DNA of 64,000 nt from Bacillota bacterium (GCA_029974635.1 JARKQY010000014.1:1-64000), one strand, 5' to 3'; shown: positions 26,556-36,076, numbered from the stretch's first letter. Notes: generated by a model not told the origin, from the letters alone. Numbers and translations: made by a program.

Positions 26556-26850
26556 AATAAAACCCTCGTCTCCGGTACAGAGACGAAGGTAAATTCGCGG
26601 TTCCACTCTGATTGGGTTTAATGAAACCCCACTTTAAGCACACCTTGGCGTGACGGCTGTAACGGGCCTCCCGGGTTGAACTACTATTCAAGCCAAACCA
26701 AGTTTAAAGCATGCTAAACATGGTCCGATTAAGTTCCTTCAACCGCTCCGGGGTGCAAAGATCCGCTTCCGCAGGCGGTTCCACCAACCCCGCCCTCTCT
26801 TTGGCATCTACGGATTTTAGTCCCCATCAACGCTTTCAACTATTTGTTTT
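26556..26850 (-). promoter_or_regulatory. T-box riboswitch, cysteine-specific
   Basis: On the minus strand the leader has a long stem I, a T-box core AGAGTGGAACCGCG (about 26594-26607) and a terminator hairpin at 26563-26588 (CTTCGTCTC/GAGACGAGG) followed by TTTTATTTTT. The most likely specifier codon is TGC (Cys) at 26755-26757, in the stretch CTTTGCACC of the stem I loop, which fits the downstream genes cysE and cysS. When uncharged tRNA-Cys binds, the terminator should be disrupted and both genes expressed. Confidence 0.9.
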
Positions 26851-26880
26851 ATTATATCGGATTTGATTTTGAAAAGTCAA
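26851..26880 (-). promoter_or_regulatory. Promoter of the T-box/cysE/cysS unit
   Basis: Minus-strand -35 TTGACT (26875-26880) and -10 TATAAT (26851-26856) with an 18-base spacer. It lies just upstream of the first T-box stem. Confidence 0.75.
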
Positions 26881-26927
26881 TAAATCTTTTTAAAATAGCT
26901 TTTAGGACAGATGGTTTGAGAGCCGTT

Positions 26928-27812
26928 TTAATTTCCAAGCCTCAAAAAACGCCCTGCGAAAGAGAATAGTTGTTTGAACAAAGACTGAATAAAAGCGATG
27001 ATTTGGGTAAAAAAGGAGGTTTGAGAGGGCTCCGGTTGCGTTTCTTTTTTCGCTTTGAAATTTTTCAATTGAGTCTGTAACTTGGTAATATTCAGGTTAA
27101 GACTTTTAATCTGCAACAGTAAGTCAGCCAAGACTTCTTGATCTTCATCGGCAATTTTAATATTTTGTTCCCGGGCACCCTGTTGGATGATCTTGACAAC
27201 CTCCGGTTTGGTGGTGGCATTTTCGGAGATTACCCTTTCCTTGGCACGTTCCATAAAAATCGCCGTCTGTTCTTTGCCGATTTTTTCCCCCAAATCAGCA
27301 GTTTCAATCAATTCTTGGGCCGCCGTCCGTTTGGCATAAGCTGAAAGAGTTCGATTGGCAAGCTCTTCATAGCATTTATAAATCCCGGTTAAAGCAGCGG
27401 TCCCTGATACCGGGCCCGGAGCCGTGGCAAAAATATTAACATCGCTTACTCCCGAAGTCACCATTGCATTGGCAAGCATATGGGGTGTTATGTAGGTGAG
27501 GTTTTTCGTTTGCACCTTGATCCCCTCCCCCATATTTAACCGTTCCACATAGATGGAGGAAACCGCTTTGGCGCCAATCTGTTCATCCGGCACCAATCCT
27601 TTTAACAAGCTCCATTCTTCTTCATTAGTTACTTTTAGGCTCTTAATCTCACTTGATTTAACATTTTGCGGCAGCGGAAAATCGCGAAAGACCACAACTT
27701 GCTCTTCCGGAGTCAAATCACCGCCGTAAGATATCACTTTATCGGATTGAGCCAGGAGTCCGGCGGGGAAAAGCGAAAGGATCAGCAGTGGGCATAGAAA
27801 TTTTTTAAACAT
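26928..27812 (-). CDS. DUF1002 exported protein (YpuA-like)
   Basis: 294 residues with a signal peptide (about 1-21, ending GLLAQ). The main domain (about 25-200) carries DUF1002 hallmarks: ISYGGDLTPEEQ, EEWSLLKGLVPDEQIGAKAVSSIYVE, and TYITPHMLANAMVTSGVSDVNIFATAP. A coiled stretch follows at about 225-255, then a hydrophobic amphipathic C-terminus (FFTQIIAFIQSLFKQLFSF). Function is unknown in the family; it is exported in Bacillus. ATG at 27812 follows AAAGGAAG. Monocistronic. Confidence 0.85.
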   Translation of the reverse strand: MFKKFLCPLLILSLFPAGLLAQSDKVISYGGDLTPEEQVVVFRDFPLPQNVKSSEIKSLKVTNEEEWSLLKGLVPDEQIGAKAVSSIYVERLNMGEGIKVQTKNLTYITPHMLANAMVTSGVSDVNIFATAPGPVSGTAALTGIYKCYEELANRTLSAYAKRTAAQELIETADLGEKIGKEQTAIFMERAKERVISENATTKPEVVKIIQQGAREQNIKIADEDQEVLADLLLQIKSLNLNITKLQTQLKNFKAKKETQPEPSQTSFFTQIIAFIQSLFKQLFSFAGRFLRLGN

Positions 27813-27903
27813 CGATTTTACTTCCTTTCAAATGGATGCCAGGATTTTATACGAATATTATACCCTTGCCCGAAATGGATAATTCGGAATTATAAAGGAT
27901 GCG

Positions 27904-27938
27904 AAAAAAGGATGTCCGCTTGCGGGCATCCTTTTTTC
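27904..27938. terminator. Bidirectional-looking rho-independent terminator
   Basis: A long stem with A-run and T-run flanks, arms AAAAAAGGATG and CATCCTTTTTT, plus inner TCCGC/GCGGG pairing. It lies just downstream of the stop of the Re-citrate-synthase-like gene, which reads leftward. Confidence 0.85.
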
Positions 27939-27953
27939 TTATAAATCCAATGA

Positions 27954-29339
27954 TTACTCCCTGTTTAGCTCTTGCCACAAATCCGGGGTTTCGGCCTGGA
28001 TTACCTCCAGAAGTTCATGGTCTCCGATTACGGTATTCCGACCATCTTCGTACTGTTTGTCAACCCATTCCTTCAATTGTAACAGACGAGGGTCTTTTTT
28101 CTCCAGCCGTTTTTCGTTCTTCAAGTTAAAATAACTGTTTACCCAGTGGGCGATACCGGCGGCGCCGGAATGTTCGTTGACCGCCACCACGACTTTACGG
28201 TTCAATAATTTCTCGGTATTAAAAATATTATAAATTTCTTCATCTTTCAGTAATCCGTCGGCATGAATACCGGAACGGGTGAAGTTAAATTCCTGGCCGA
28301 TCAACGGAGTCATCGGGGGAATTTGATAGCCGATCTCCCGGGTGTAATAATCGGCAATCTCGGTAATCACGGCGGTATCCATTCCGTCCAAAGAGCCGCG
28401 CAAGGATGCGTATTCAAATATCATCGCCTCCAACGGACAGTTTCCGGTCCGCTCTCCGATTCCAAGCAAAGTGCAATTCACGCCGGAGCAACCGTATAAC
28501 CAGGCAGTCCCTGCGTTGGACACCACCTTATAAAAGTCATTATGCCCATGCCATTCCAGTTGCTCACTGGGTACCCCGGCATGATGCCAAAGGCCGTAGA
28601 TAATTCCAGGCACGCTCCGGGGCAATGCGACACCGGGGTAGTTGACCCCAAACCCCAAAGTGTCACAAGCCCGCACTTTAATGGGAATCTTGGTTTCCGC
28701 TTGCAGTTTCATCAATTCCAAAACAAAAGGTACCACAAAGCCGTAAAAATCAGCCCTGGTCAAATCTTCCAAATGAACCCGCGGAGTAACCCCAATATCC
28801 AAAGCATTTTTAACGATGGATAAGAACTGTTCCATCGCTTGCTTCCGGGTCATCTTCAGTTTTTTAAAGATATGGTAATCGGAACAACTGGCCAAAATCC
28901 CGGTTTCTTTTAGCCCCATCTCTTTAACGAGCAGGAAATCCTCCTTTACCGCCCGAATCCAGCCGGTAATTTCCGGGAAATCGTAACCTAATTCCATACA
29001 TTGATTGACGGCTTCCTTATCCTTCTTGCTGTATAGAAAAAATTCAGTCTGCCGGATGATTCCGTTGGGACCGCCCAATTTATGTAGTAGCTTGAATAAA
29101 TCAACGATTTGTTGGACCGTATATGGTTCCCGGGCTTGCTGCCCGTCGCGAAAAGTAGAATCAGTAATCCAAATCCTTTCCGGCGGGCGCATCGGCACAT
29201 GCCGGTGATTGAAAGGAATCTTGGGTACCTCTTCATAATTAAACAAATAACGATATAAATGAGGTTCAGGAATATCCTGGAGCGTATAGATATACTCCGT
29301 TTGTTCCAGCGTATTGCTGGATTTATTAAACTCCAACAT
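27954..29339 (-). CDS. Re-citrate-synthase-like enzyme (DRE-TIM family)
   Basis: 461 residues from ATG at 29339; upstream in-frame TTG extensions are unsupported. The TIM-barrel metal motif is ITDSTFRDGQQAREPYT. Other conserved runs are RQTEFFLYSKKDKEAV, ASCSDYHIFKKLKMTR, LEWHGHNDFYKVVSNAG and LLGIGERTGNCPLEAM. These fit the Re-citrate synthase subgroup (type enzyme from Clostridium kluyveri) rather than LeuA, NifV or homocitrate synthase. It would condense acetyl-CoA and oxaloacetate to citrate with Re-face stereochemistry. An untested 2-isopropylmalate/homocitrate-like activity cannot be excluded. No leu genes are nearby. Confidence 0.8.
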   Translation of the reverse strand: MLEFNKSSNTLEQTEYIYTLQDIPEPHLYRYLFNYEEVPKIPFNHRHVPMRPPERIWITDSTFRDGQQAREPYTVQQIVDLFKLLHKLGGPNGIIRQTEFFLYSKKDKEAVNQCMELGYDFPEITGWIRAVKEDFLLVKEMGLKETGILASCSDYHIFKKLKMTRKQAMEQFLSIVKNALDIGVTPRVHLEDLTRADFYGFVVPFVLELMKLQAETKIPIKVRACDTLGFGVNYPGVALPRSVPGIIYGLWHHAGVPSEQLEWHGHNDFYKVVSNAGTAWLYGCSGVNCTLLGIGERTGNCPLEAMIFEYASLRGSLDGMDTAVITEIADYYTREIGYQIPPMTPLIGQEFNFTRSGIHADGLLKDEEIYNIFNTEKLLNRKVVVAVNEHSGAAGIAHWVNSYFNLKNEKRLEKKDPRLLQLKEWVDKQYEDGRNTVIGDHELLEVIQAETPDLWQELNRE

Positions 29340-29528
29340 AAAAACCACCACCCACTTCAACTTTTTGCCATCTTGCCAAATATTTTTCTCATATTTCCAC
29401 ACCCGCCCCTGCTTTCCTCTTTTTTTAGCGCTATAAAGGAACAAGTATACATTATAATGAAATTGATTTCCATTAAGTGAAATTACATCAAATTTATCTC
29501 CTGCTTCATTTAAACCGCTAAACCGCTA

Positions 29529-29558
29529 AAAAATAAAACCCTTCCTTTGGTAAGAAAG
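29529..29558 (-). terminator. Likely terminator after the bactofilin-like gene
   Basis: Minus-strand hairpin CTTTCTT-ACCA-AAGGAAG (one G-T pair) followed by GGTTTTATTTTTT. It lies about 70 bases downstream of the stop of the gene ending at 29631. Confidence 0.55.
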
Positions 29559-29630
29559 AGTCGCTAGCGCGGAGGTTCTTTATCATACAAAAAAATAACC
29601 GAACATCCGCAATAATCACATTTGCACCGG

Positions 29631-30776
29631 CTATATCTTTACATCGATTCTATCCTTGAATTGCAGTTTAATATTCCCCACTATCATTCCCATTCCCACC
29701 ATCACAAACATCAGTTGTAATAATGTTCCAATGAACGGTAATACCGTGACTACTGATATGAATATTGCCCCCAAACAGATCATCAGCCCGGGACGGAGCC
29801 GCGATTTGAACACCAGCCGGCCAAACCATAAATAAACGGGGACACTAAAGCTCAAAAGCAGTAGTACATAAAATAACAGCACGAAAACAGCCAACGGTAT
29901 CCCAACAATAATTGAAATCAACAGGAAAATTAATAGCGGGGTTCCAAAAAGACAAATGGCCCCGATAATCAGGCTGCGGCGAAAATTGGCGGCAGATGGT
30001 TCGGTAATTTTCCAGGCGGTACGTGGAAATAGACGGTAAAAAATCAGGCTAAACAATAATGACCCAATGAACCAGACAAAGGAAAACATGATCAGCCACT
30101 TGAACACCCGGTTATCTTCGATTAAAGTCCACTGGTATACCTCGTAACTTCCTACCTGAATACCTTTGATTCCCGAAGGATCATTGGCTATGAACGGGTA
30201 TAAACTGTAATCGGATACTTTACCCTCGATGGCAAGCGGCGCATCCCATGCTAGCAATGCTCCTCTTCCTTTAAAATCTCCTTTAATTCGGCCGCCGAGA
30301 GTTGTGGAACTCAAACTGGTAATATCGACTGAGCCGTTGATATTACCTTTTAATATAGTTTCCATGAAGGCCCCGTAAACTCCATGGCCGATGACGGAAT
30401 CAGGGCTTGCGACAAAACGGACGGCTCCTGCCATAACGGCACGTTGGATATCTCCTTTAATGGCGATCTCCCGGGCTAATACCCGTAAATCCCGATTCAC
30501 CGTCCCGTTGACAATGATTTTTCCCGTGGTAAGTCCGGTAATACCACCTTCAACATGGCCGTTGATGGTGACATCACCGGATAGGATCGTCAGATCCCCC
30601 TGAACGGTTCCGTTAACCCTTAACCGTGACCCGTTGAAGATAAGATCGCCTTGAATAATTTCATTTGCGGCAATAGTCCGTTCACCTTTTACAACCCGCG
30701 CCGGTTCGGCATAGACCGGAAATGTTGCCGCCAAAATCATTCCGGTTAGTAATACCAAAGATAATATTTTTTTCAT
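29631..30776 (-). CDS. Exported bactofilin-like (polymer-forming) repeat protein with membrane domain
   Basis: 381 residues from ATG at 30776, with GAGGTGG upstream. A signal peptide (about 1-23) is followed by short beta-helix repeats (about 30-190; GDLIFNGSRLRVNGTVQGDL, GDVTINGHVEGG, GKIIVNGTVNRDL), as in polymer-forming cytoskeletal/bactofilin proteins. The C-terminal region (about 225-370) has four to five hydrophobic segments. The repeats therefore lie outside the cytoplasmic membrane. The role is unknown, perhaps envelope scaffold or surface sensing. Confidence 0.7.
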   Translation of the reverse strand: MKKILSLVLLTGMILAATFPVYAEPARVVKGERTIAANEIIQGDLIFNGSRLRVNGTVQGDLTILSGDVTINGHVEGGITGLTTGKIIVNGTVNRDLRVLAREIAIKGDIQRAVMAGAVRFVASPDSVIGHGVYGAFMETILKGNINGSVDITSLSSTTLGGRIKGDFKGRGALLAWDAPLAIEGKVSDYSLYPFIANDPSGIKGIQVGSYEVYQWTLIEDNRVFKWLIMFSFVWFIGSLLFSLIFYRLFPRTAWKITEPSAANFRRSLIIGAICLFGTPLLIFLLISIIVGIPLAVFVLLFYVLLLLSFSVPVYLWFGRLVFKSRLRPGLMICLGAIFISVVTVLPFIGTLLQLMFVMVGMGMIVGNIKLQFKDRIDVKI

Positions 30777-30785
30777 AACTTCCAC

Positions 30786-30999
30786 CTCATGCTAACCCTC
30801 CATGCCTGCACGGCACAACCGGGACTTTCTATACGTGGGTCCATCGTTCAGCGTTCCGAGTTCATTGTTCCGGGTTCAAAATCTCAATTTCATGGTCAAT
30901 CTATGTACGATGAACACGAAACTCGGAACAAAGCATTCCCCGAATCAGTGGAAAAACAATGAACGCTAAACGCGGAACACGGAACGAGCATCTTCGAAA
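30786..30999. repeat. Intergenic repeat-rich stretch
   Basis: Repeated and inverted phrases built on GTTCAGCGTTCC, GAGTTCATTGTTCC, GAACACGAAACTCGGAAC and GAACGCTAAACGCGGAACACGG make this gap partly palindromic. No gene or terminator with a T-run is evident. Confidence 0.4.
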
Positions 31000-33273
31000 C
31001 TACAGATTCACCTCAATAATATCCCGGTCCATTCGGTCCATACAATCCTTTAATTTTGATGCCAGTATCGGATCTTGATTTGCGCAGGCGCCTTTAATCT
31101 GGCGCAATATATCAATTCCCCTGCGAAAACCCTGTACGATATCTCCTTCTTGCAGACTACCGGCTTCCTTTAGCAAGTCTACAAACGAACATCCCTGGCT
31201 CCAGCGATGGGCCAGATTCGACAAACTGGGATGAAAACGGGCATCGTTTTCATCGACCCCATAACGATATACTAGATTGCGAACGATGGTTTTCACCGGT
31301 TTCGGGTCAAATGGAATATGTTTCGGGTAAAACTCTCCCTTGCGCGGTTCATAATCGACAGCCACGATTAAGGCATTCAGTTGATCGGGATCCAGTTCAT
31401 GAAAAATACCGTTAAAATAAAGCTCGGTTACGAGAAGTTCCTGGGTATAGATTTGAGCGGCAAACTCTCCGCGCGGCAGTAACTGGCCATCCTTTAAGTA
31501 ATCCAAGTCTTCCAAAATTTCGGTTTTTAAGTGCAAATCATCGGAAAACCTTCCTGAAATGACAATTTGAGAGCTTCTTTCCTGCAAGGAAGCCACCTTT
31601 TGGTTAAGTTCGGTCCAGGTCTGAATCTGCTGCAAACATTCGTGCTGCTGTTTGTCCCCACAGTTCCGTAGTTGAACGGCTGCCAGATAATTCTTTAATT
31701 CCTCTATTTCCGCGGCGACAGCCGTCCGCGCCCTGCCCTTAATGAACTTAAAACGGCGTTGCTTTTTCTTTAACTTCTGGCGCAGCTTTACATATACTAT
31801 GGGGCAGCGCGGTTCCTCGCGATCCCTGCATAATTCCGCCCCTAAATACTCTAATTTGCGGCTATCGTTCTGAAGCAGCAATTCATAGTGCTTCTTATCA
31901 TTCCTGGCTTGAAACGTGGCGAAGTTTTCATTGAGAATCAGCCTGATTTCATCGGCATCGTGATTACGGTTCAAATTGATGACCGAGTTGTAGGATAAGT
32001 TAAACCGGCTTTTCAATTCCTCGATCTCATCCTGACTGGTAGCGGGAAATTCAGCGGGTCTTAAATTACGGAGATCAGCCAGGATATAAACACTGCCTTT
32101 AATATCAATTCCGCGCCGGCCGGCTCTCCCCGCCATCTGAAAATACTCCAGGTTGGTCATGGGCCGGAAGGTTACCCCGTCAAATTTGGAAGGGCTGTCA
32201 AAACAAACCGAACGGACCGGATAATTTATGCCCACCGCAAAAGTTTCCGTGGCGTACATGACTTTAACAAGCCCCATCCCGAACAACGTTTCGACAATTT
32301 CTTTCACACCGGGCAGCAAACCAGCATGATGATAGCCAATCCCTTTAATCAACAGGCTTTTAGCTTGCACTGCCGTTTTTAAATCGGCGATTCCGAATTC
32401 GGCGCTAAGTTTTTCACATATTTCATCGGCTTTTTGGGATTCCGCTTCCGATAAAAAACTCTTCTGATAGCCTAACTCCTGGGCTTTTATCTCACAAAGC
32501 CTGCGGCTGAATACAAAGTAGAGACAGGGGAGGCCTTTTTGCCGCTGGACATATTTGATCAGATCCAGATGGCTGGACTCCCAATCCCGTCCCGTCAGGG
32601 AAACATTTTCCCGTTCGATTACCTCCTGCCGGTACTTCATGACGGCTTTCAGATTGGTGGGGCCGGTGTGTTTTTCAAATACAAAATGTTCCAAAGGAAC
32701 AGCCCGTTCCTTTTTGAGAATCACCGCCACCTGATGTTCTTTTATTTCGGAGATCCAGTCAGCTAACTCTTTGGCGTTGGGAATGGTGGCCGACAATCCT
32801 AAAAGCCGCATCTCCGGCGGCATAAAAATAATCGACTCCTCCCAAACCGTACCCCGTTCTTCATCGGATAAGTAATGAATTTCATCGAAGATCACGTGGG
32901 AAATTCCGTCCAGCCGCGGGCGATCCTGGTGCAGAATATTCCGGAAAATTTCGGTGGTCATCAGGCAAATTTCGGCTTCCGAATTAATTACCACGTCTCC
33001 GGTGACGATTCCGACCCGCTCTGATCCGTATAATCCCTTGAATTCCTTGTATTTTTGATTGGATAACGCTTTAATGGGAGCGGTGTATATGATGCGATCG
33101 CCCTTTTGGATGGCGGCATCAATGAGATAATCGGCAATAAGGGTCTTGCCTACTCCGGTAGGGGCCGATACCAGTACCGAATTCCCTTTCAACAACTCAA
33201 CAATAGCTTGTTTTTGAAAGTCATCCAGTTTGAACTCGCGATAATACTCTGGAACTGCGGTTAATAAACTCAT
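31000..33273 (-). CDS. Ski2/Mtr4-like DExH-box RNA helicase
   Basis: 757 residues. Q-like start then Walker A SAPTGVGKTL (about 36-45), DEIH box in VIFDEIHYLSD, motif III GLSATIPN, motif VI QMAGRAGRRGID. A C-terminal DSHCT-type helical region (about 600-750) is preceded by a Cys-containing arch-like segment (about 450-560). It matches the bacterial Ski2-like group seen in cyanobacteria, actinobacteria and some Firmicutes, which is linked to RNA metabolism. ATG at 33273 follows GAGGAGC. Monocistronic. Confidence 0.85.
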   Translation of the reverse strand: MSLLTAVPEYYREFKLDDFQKQAIVELLKGNSVLVSAPTGVGKTLIADYLIDAAIQKGDRIIYTAPIKALSNQKYKEFKGLYGSERVGIVTGDVVINSEAEICLMTTEIFRNILHQDRPRLDGISHVIFDEIHYLSDEERGTVWEESIIFMPPEMRLLGLSATIPNAKELADWISEIKEHQVAVILKKERAVPLEHFVFEKHTGPTNLKAVMKYRQEVIERENVSLTGRDWESSHLDLIKYVQRQKGLPCLYFVFSRRLCEIKAQELGYQKSFLSEAESQKADEICEKLSAEFGIADLKTAVQAKSLLIKGIGYHHAGLLPGVKEIVETLFGMGLVKVMYATETFAVGINYPVRSVCFDSPSKFDGVTFRPMTNLEYFQMAGRAGRRGIDIKGSVYILADLRNLRPAEFPATSQDEIEELKSRFNLSYNSVINLNRNHDADEIRLILNENFATFQARNDKKHYELLLQNDSRKLEYLGAELCRDREEPRCPIVYVKLRQKLKKKQRRFKFIKGRARTAVAAEIEELKNYLAAVQLRNCGDKQQHECLQQIQTWTELNQKVASLQERSSQIVISGRFSDDLHLKTEILEDLDYLKDGQLLPRGEFAAQIYTQELLVTELYFNGIFHELDPDQLNALIVAVDYEPRKGEFYPKHIPFDPKPVKTIVRNLVYRYGVDENDARFHPSLSNLAHRWSQGCSFVDLLKEAGSLQEGDIVQGFRRGIDILRQIKGACANQDPILASKLKDCMDRMDRDIIEVNL

Positions 33274-33388
33274 TAATGCTCCTCTTTATTAAACTATAAA
33301 AATATTGTATCTCTTTACCGATTTTAAATACTTTTGGGACAGCCTTGGTTTAACGCCGATATACCGGTATATATGAAAAATAATAAAA

Positions 33389-34888
33389 CTAATGAATTCC
33401 CAGTAAATCTTGTACCACCCGCCCCATCTCTTCCTTTTGGCATACCGTACGGTGACGGATCTCCTTTTTGTCCAGGTTCTTTAATCCCCCGGGAATTTTC
33501 AGCCCCGAAAAGGAAGCCAATTTTTCCAGCAAGGCGATTTCAGCTTCATTGGCTTTCTCCCCGCTAATCGCCTCGAAGACGCTGGAGTTAAATTTGAAGG
33601 GGCTGGCGGTGGAAGCGAACAATGCCGGTCTCCGGTCCCCGGTTTCCTGCTGGTACCGTTGATATACCGATACTCCTACCGCGGTATGAGTATCAACCGT
33701 TAATTTTTGCTGCGCAAAGATTCTGTGAATGGTTGCCTTGGTATCCGGTTCGGAAGCGAATCCGCCATAAAAAATGGCGGCAATCCGCGAATGGGTCCCT
33801 TGATCCACTTGATAACGGCCGGTTCTCTTCAACTGGTCCATCCAATCCTTAATGAGCCCGGCATTACAATCGGACAAGTAATATAATAGGCGTTCCAGGT
33901 TACTGGAGATTAGAATATCCATGGAAGGTGAAATGGTGGTATAAAACCTCCGGTTCCGGTCGTAAATGCCGTCCTGAATGAAATCGGTCAATACATTATT
34001 GGAATTGGAAGCGCAGATGAGCTTCCCCAGCGGCAATCCCATCCGCAGGGCAAAGTAAGCGGCCAGAATATTGCCGAAATTTCCGGTAGGCACCACCACA
34101 TTCAATGGATCTCCAAGCTGAATAACGTTCCCGCGGCACAACTCCAAATACCCGTAGAAATAGTAAACGATTTGCGGCGCTAGCCGGCCCCAGTTTATGG
34201 AGTTGGCTGAAGAAAAAGCCAGGTGGTTTTCGCGCAGCTTTCGGATGATCTCTTCATTTCCGAAGATCTCCTTGACTCCGTTTTGGGCATCATCGAAATT
34301 TCCCTGCACAGCCACCACATAAGTATTCTTTCCCTCCTGAGTCACCATCTGCAGGCGTTGAACCTCACTAACACCCTGTTCCGGAAAGAAGACAATGATT
34401 TTGGTTCCGGGCACATCCCGGAAACCTTCCAGGGCAGCCTTCCCGGTATCACCGGAGGTTGCCACCAAAATGACAATCCCGGAATCATCATGCAACAATT
34501 CACTGGACTTGGTCATCAGATAAGGCAGTATCTGCAAGGCTACATCTTTAAAGGCGCAGGTCGGTCCGTGCCACAACTCCAGAATATATTGTCCTTCCTG
34601 TAATCTGGTCACCGGAGTAACCCGCAGATCATCAAATTTGGCAGGATAATCATAAGCCGCCCTAACCATCTCCGCCAAATCGGCTTTATCAAAATCAGTC
34701 AAGTACATCCCTAAAATCGCAACGGCTAGTTCCTGATAAGTTTTTCCCTTGAATCCTTCCAGTTGGCTGATATCAATCTGAGGAATTTGTTCCGGAGTAA
34801 ATAGGCCGCCGTCGGAGGCGATTCCAAGTCGGATTGCCTTGGCGGAGGCAACCCCCCCAGTATTTCCCCTGGTGCTTACGTAATTCAT
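33389..34888 (-). CDS. thrC: Threonine synthase
   Basis: 499 residues from ATG at 34888 (MNYVSTRGNTGG), with GGAGG upstream; an earlier in-frame start is unsupported. This is the longer yeast/E. coli-type enzyme. PLP-binding lysine in HGPTCAFKDVALQ, phosphate loop ATSGDTGKAALEGF, and VVPTGNFGNILAAYFA. It converts O-phosphohomoserine to threonine. It lies 13 bases downstream of the aldo/keto reductase gene, so it may share its transcript. Confidence 0.93.
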   Translation of the reverse strand: MNYVSTRGNTGGVASAKAIRLGIASDGGLFTPEQIPQIDISQLEGFKGKTYQELAVAILGMYLTDFDKADLAEMVRAAYDYPAKFDDLRVTPVTRLQEGQYILELWHGPTCAFKDVALQILPYLMTKSSELLHDDSGIVILVATSGDTGKAALEGFRDVPGTKIIVFFPEQGVSEVQRLQMVTQEGKNTYVVAVQGNFDDAQNGVKEIFGNEEIIRKLRENHLAFSSANSINWGRLAPQIVYYFYGYLELCRGNVIQLGDPLNVVVPTGNFGNILAAYFALRMGLPLGKLICASNSNNVLTDFIQDGIYDRNRRFYTTISPSMDILISSNLERLLYYLSDCNAGLIKDWMDQLKRTGRYQVDQGTHSRIAAIFYGGFASEPDTKATIHRIFAQQKLTVDTHTAVGVSVYQRYQQETGDRRPALFASTASPFKFNSSVFEAISGEKANEAEIALLEKLASFSGLKIPGGLKNLDKKEIRHRTVCQKEEMGRVVQDLLGIH

Positions 34889-34901
34889 AACGTTCCTCCA
34901 T

Positions 34902-35888
34902 TCATGCAACTATGCCATCAATCCTCTTTAGTTCTTCGGTACTAAACTCCAAGTTCTTTAAAGCAGCGGCATTTTCTTCGACCTGACCGACTTTACTGGC
35001 GCCAATGAGCGCTGATGTCACTTTCCCGTTGCGTAATACCCAGGCCAGGGCCATTTGGGGCAGGCTTTGACCCCTGTCGGCCGCGATTTCATTTAAAAGG
35101 CGCACCTTATTTAAAACTTCGCCGGTAATGGATTCCGGCCGTAAAAAAACGGATTTAGCCGCCCGGGAGTCTGGAGTGACTCCCTGCAAATATTTGGTGG
35201 TTAATAATCCTTGCGCCAATGGACAAAAGGCGATGCTGCCGATACCTTCATCTTCCAGCACCCCTTGGAGCTCCCCCTCGATCCAGCGGTTCAGCAACGA
35301 ATACGACGGCTGATGAATCAGGCAGGGCGTCCCCAATTGTTTCAATATCCGGGCCGCTTCTTTGGTCTGGGCGGCGGTATAATTGGAGATTCCCACATAC
35401 AAAGCCTTCCCTTGACGTACTGCCAAATCAAGAGCGCTCATGGTCTCCTCCAACGGAGTCTCCGGATCGGGCCGATGCGAATAGAAAATATCCACATAAT
35501 CCAAACCCATCCGCCACAAACTCTGGTCCAGACTTGCCCTTAAATACTTTTTGGAACCCCAGTCTCCATAAGGCCCGGGCCACATATAATATCCGGCTTT
35601 GGTGGAGATTATCATCTCATCACGATAGCCGCTGAAATCCGTCTTTAAAATCCGGCCGAAGTTTTCCTCGGCGGATCCCGGCGGAGGGCCATAATTATTG
35701 GCCAGATCGAAGTGGGTTATCCCTAAGTCAAAAGCCCGGCGAACAATTGTCCGCCCATTTTCGAAAACGTCAACACCGCCGAAATTATGCCAGAGTCCCA
35801 AAGAAATTGCCGGGAGCTTCAGGCCGCTTTTTCCGCAGCGATTATATTTCATCCCATCATACCGGTCGTCTCTCACTCGATAATCCAT
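34902..35888 (-). CDS. Aldo/keto reductase (YghZ-like)
   Basis: 328 residues from ATG at 35888, preceded by GGAGGAGCGG. TIM-barrel NADPH-dependent oxidoreductase with catalytic D-Y-K-H: FDLANNYGPPPGSAEENFG, ISTKAGYYMWPGPYGDWGS and IFYSHRPDPETPLEE. The motif set resembles E. coli YghZ/GprA, which reduces L-glyceraldehyde 3-phosphate and methylglyoxal-type aldehydes. Likely a detoxification enzyme. A dyad upstream suggests regulation. Confidence 0.88.
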   Translation of the reverse strand: MDYRVRDDRYDGMKYNRCGKSGLKLPAISLGLWHNFGGVDVFENGRTIVRRAFDLGITHFDLANNYGPPPGSAEENFGRILKTDFSGYRDEMIISTKAGYYMWPGPYGDWGSKKYLRASLDQSLWRMGLDYVDIFYSHRPDPETPLEETMSALDLAVRQGKALYVGISNYTAAQTKEAARILKQLGTPCLIHQPSYSLLNRWIEGELQGVLEDEGIGSIAFCPLAQGLLTTKYLQGVTPDSRAAKSVFLRPESITGEVLNKVRLLNEIAADRGQSLPQMALAWVLRNGKVTSALIGASKVGQVEENAAALKNLEFSTEELKRIDGIVA

Positions 35889-35961
35889 TTCCGCTCCTCC
35901 ATTCTTCATGTACCCAGGTTCTATTAGCCTCCGGTAATAACCCTAATATAAAGAATAATAG

Positions 35962-35984
35962 AACCACTTGTATGTCAAGTGGTT
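35962..35984. promoter_or_regulatory. Operator-like dyad upstream of the aldo/keto reductase
   Basis: AACCACTTG (35962-35970) and its exact complement CAAGTGGTT (35976-35984) around 5 bases. On the minus strand it includes a perfect TTGACA -35 motif. Possible -10 sequences (TATTAT or TATATT) are at unusual spacings. The form recalls MerR-type operators that overlap a promoter, but no regulator gene is adjacent. Confidence 0.45.
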
Positions 35985-36076
35985 ATCAAATTAACTGTAT
36001 TATATCTTTTGCCGGGAGATTTTTCAACAAAGTAACATCATATTTTCAAAAAAACCCCTATAACCAATACCTGTTT

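Noticed and set aside
26491..26691. 66-codon minus-strand frame
   Set aside because: It overlaps the T-box core and terminator and has no supporting ribosome site.
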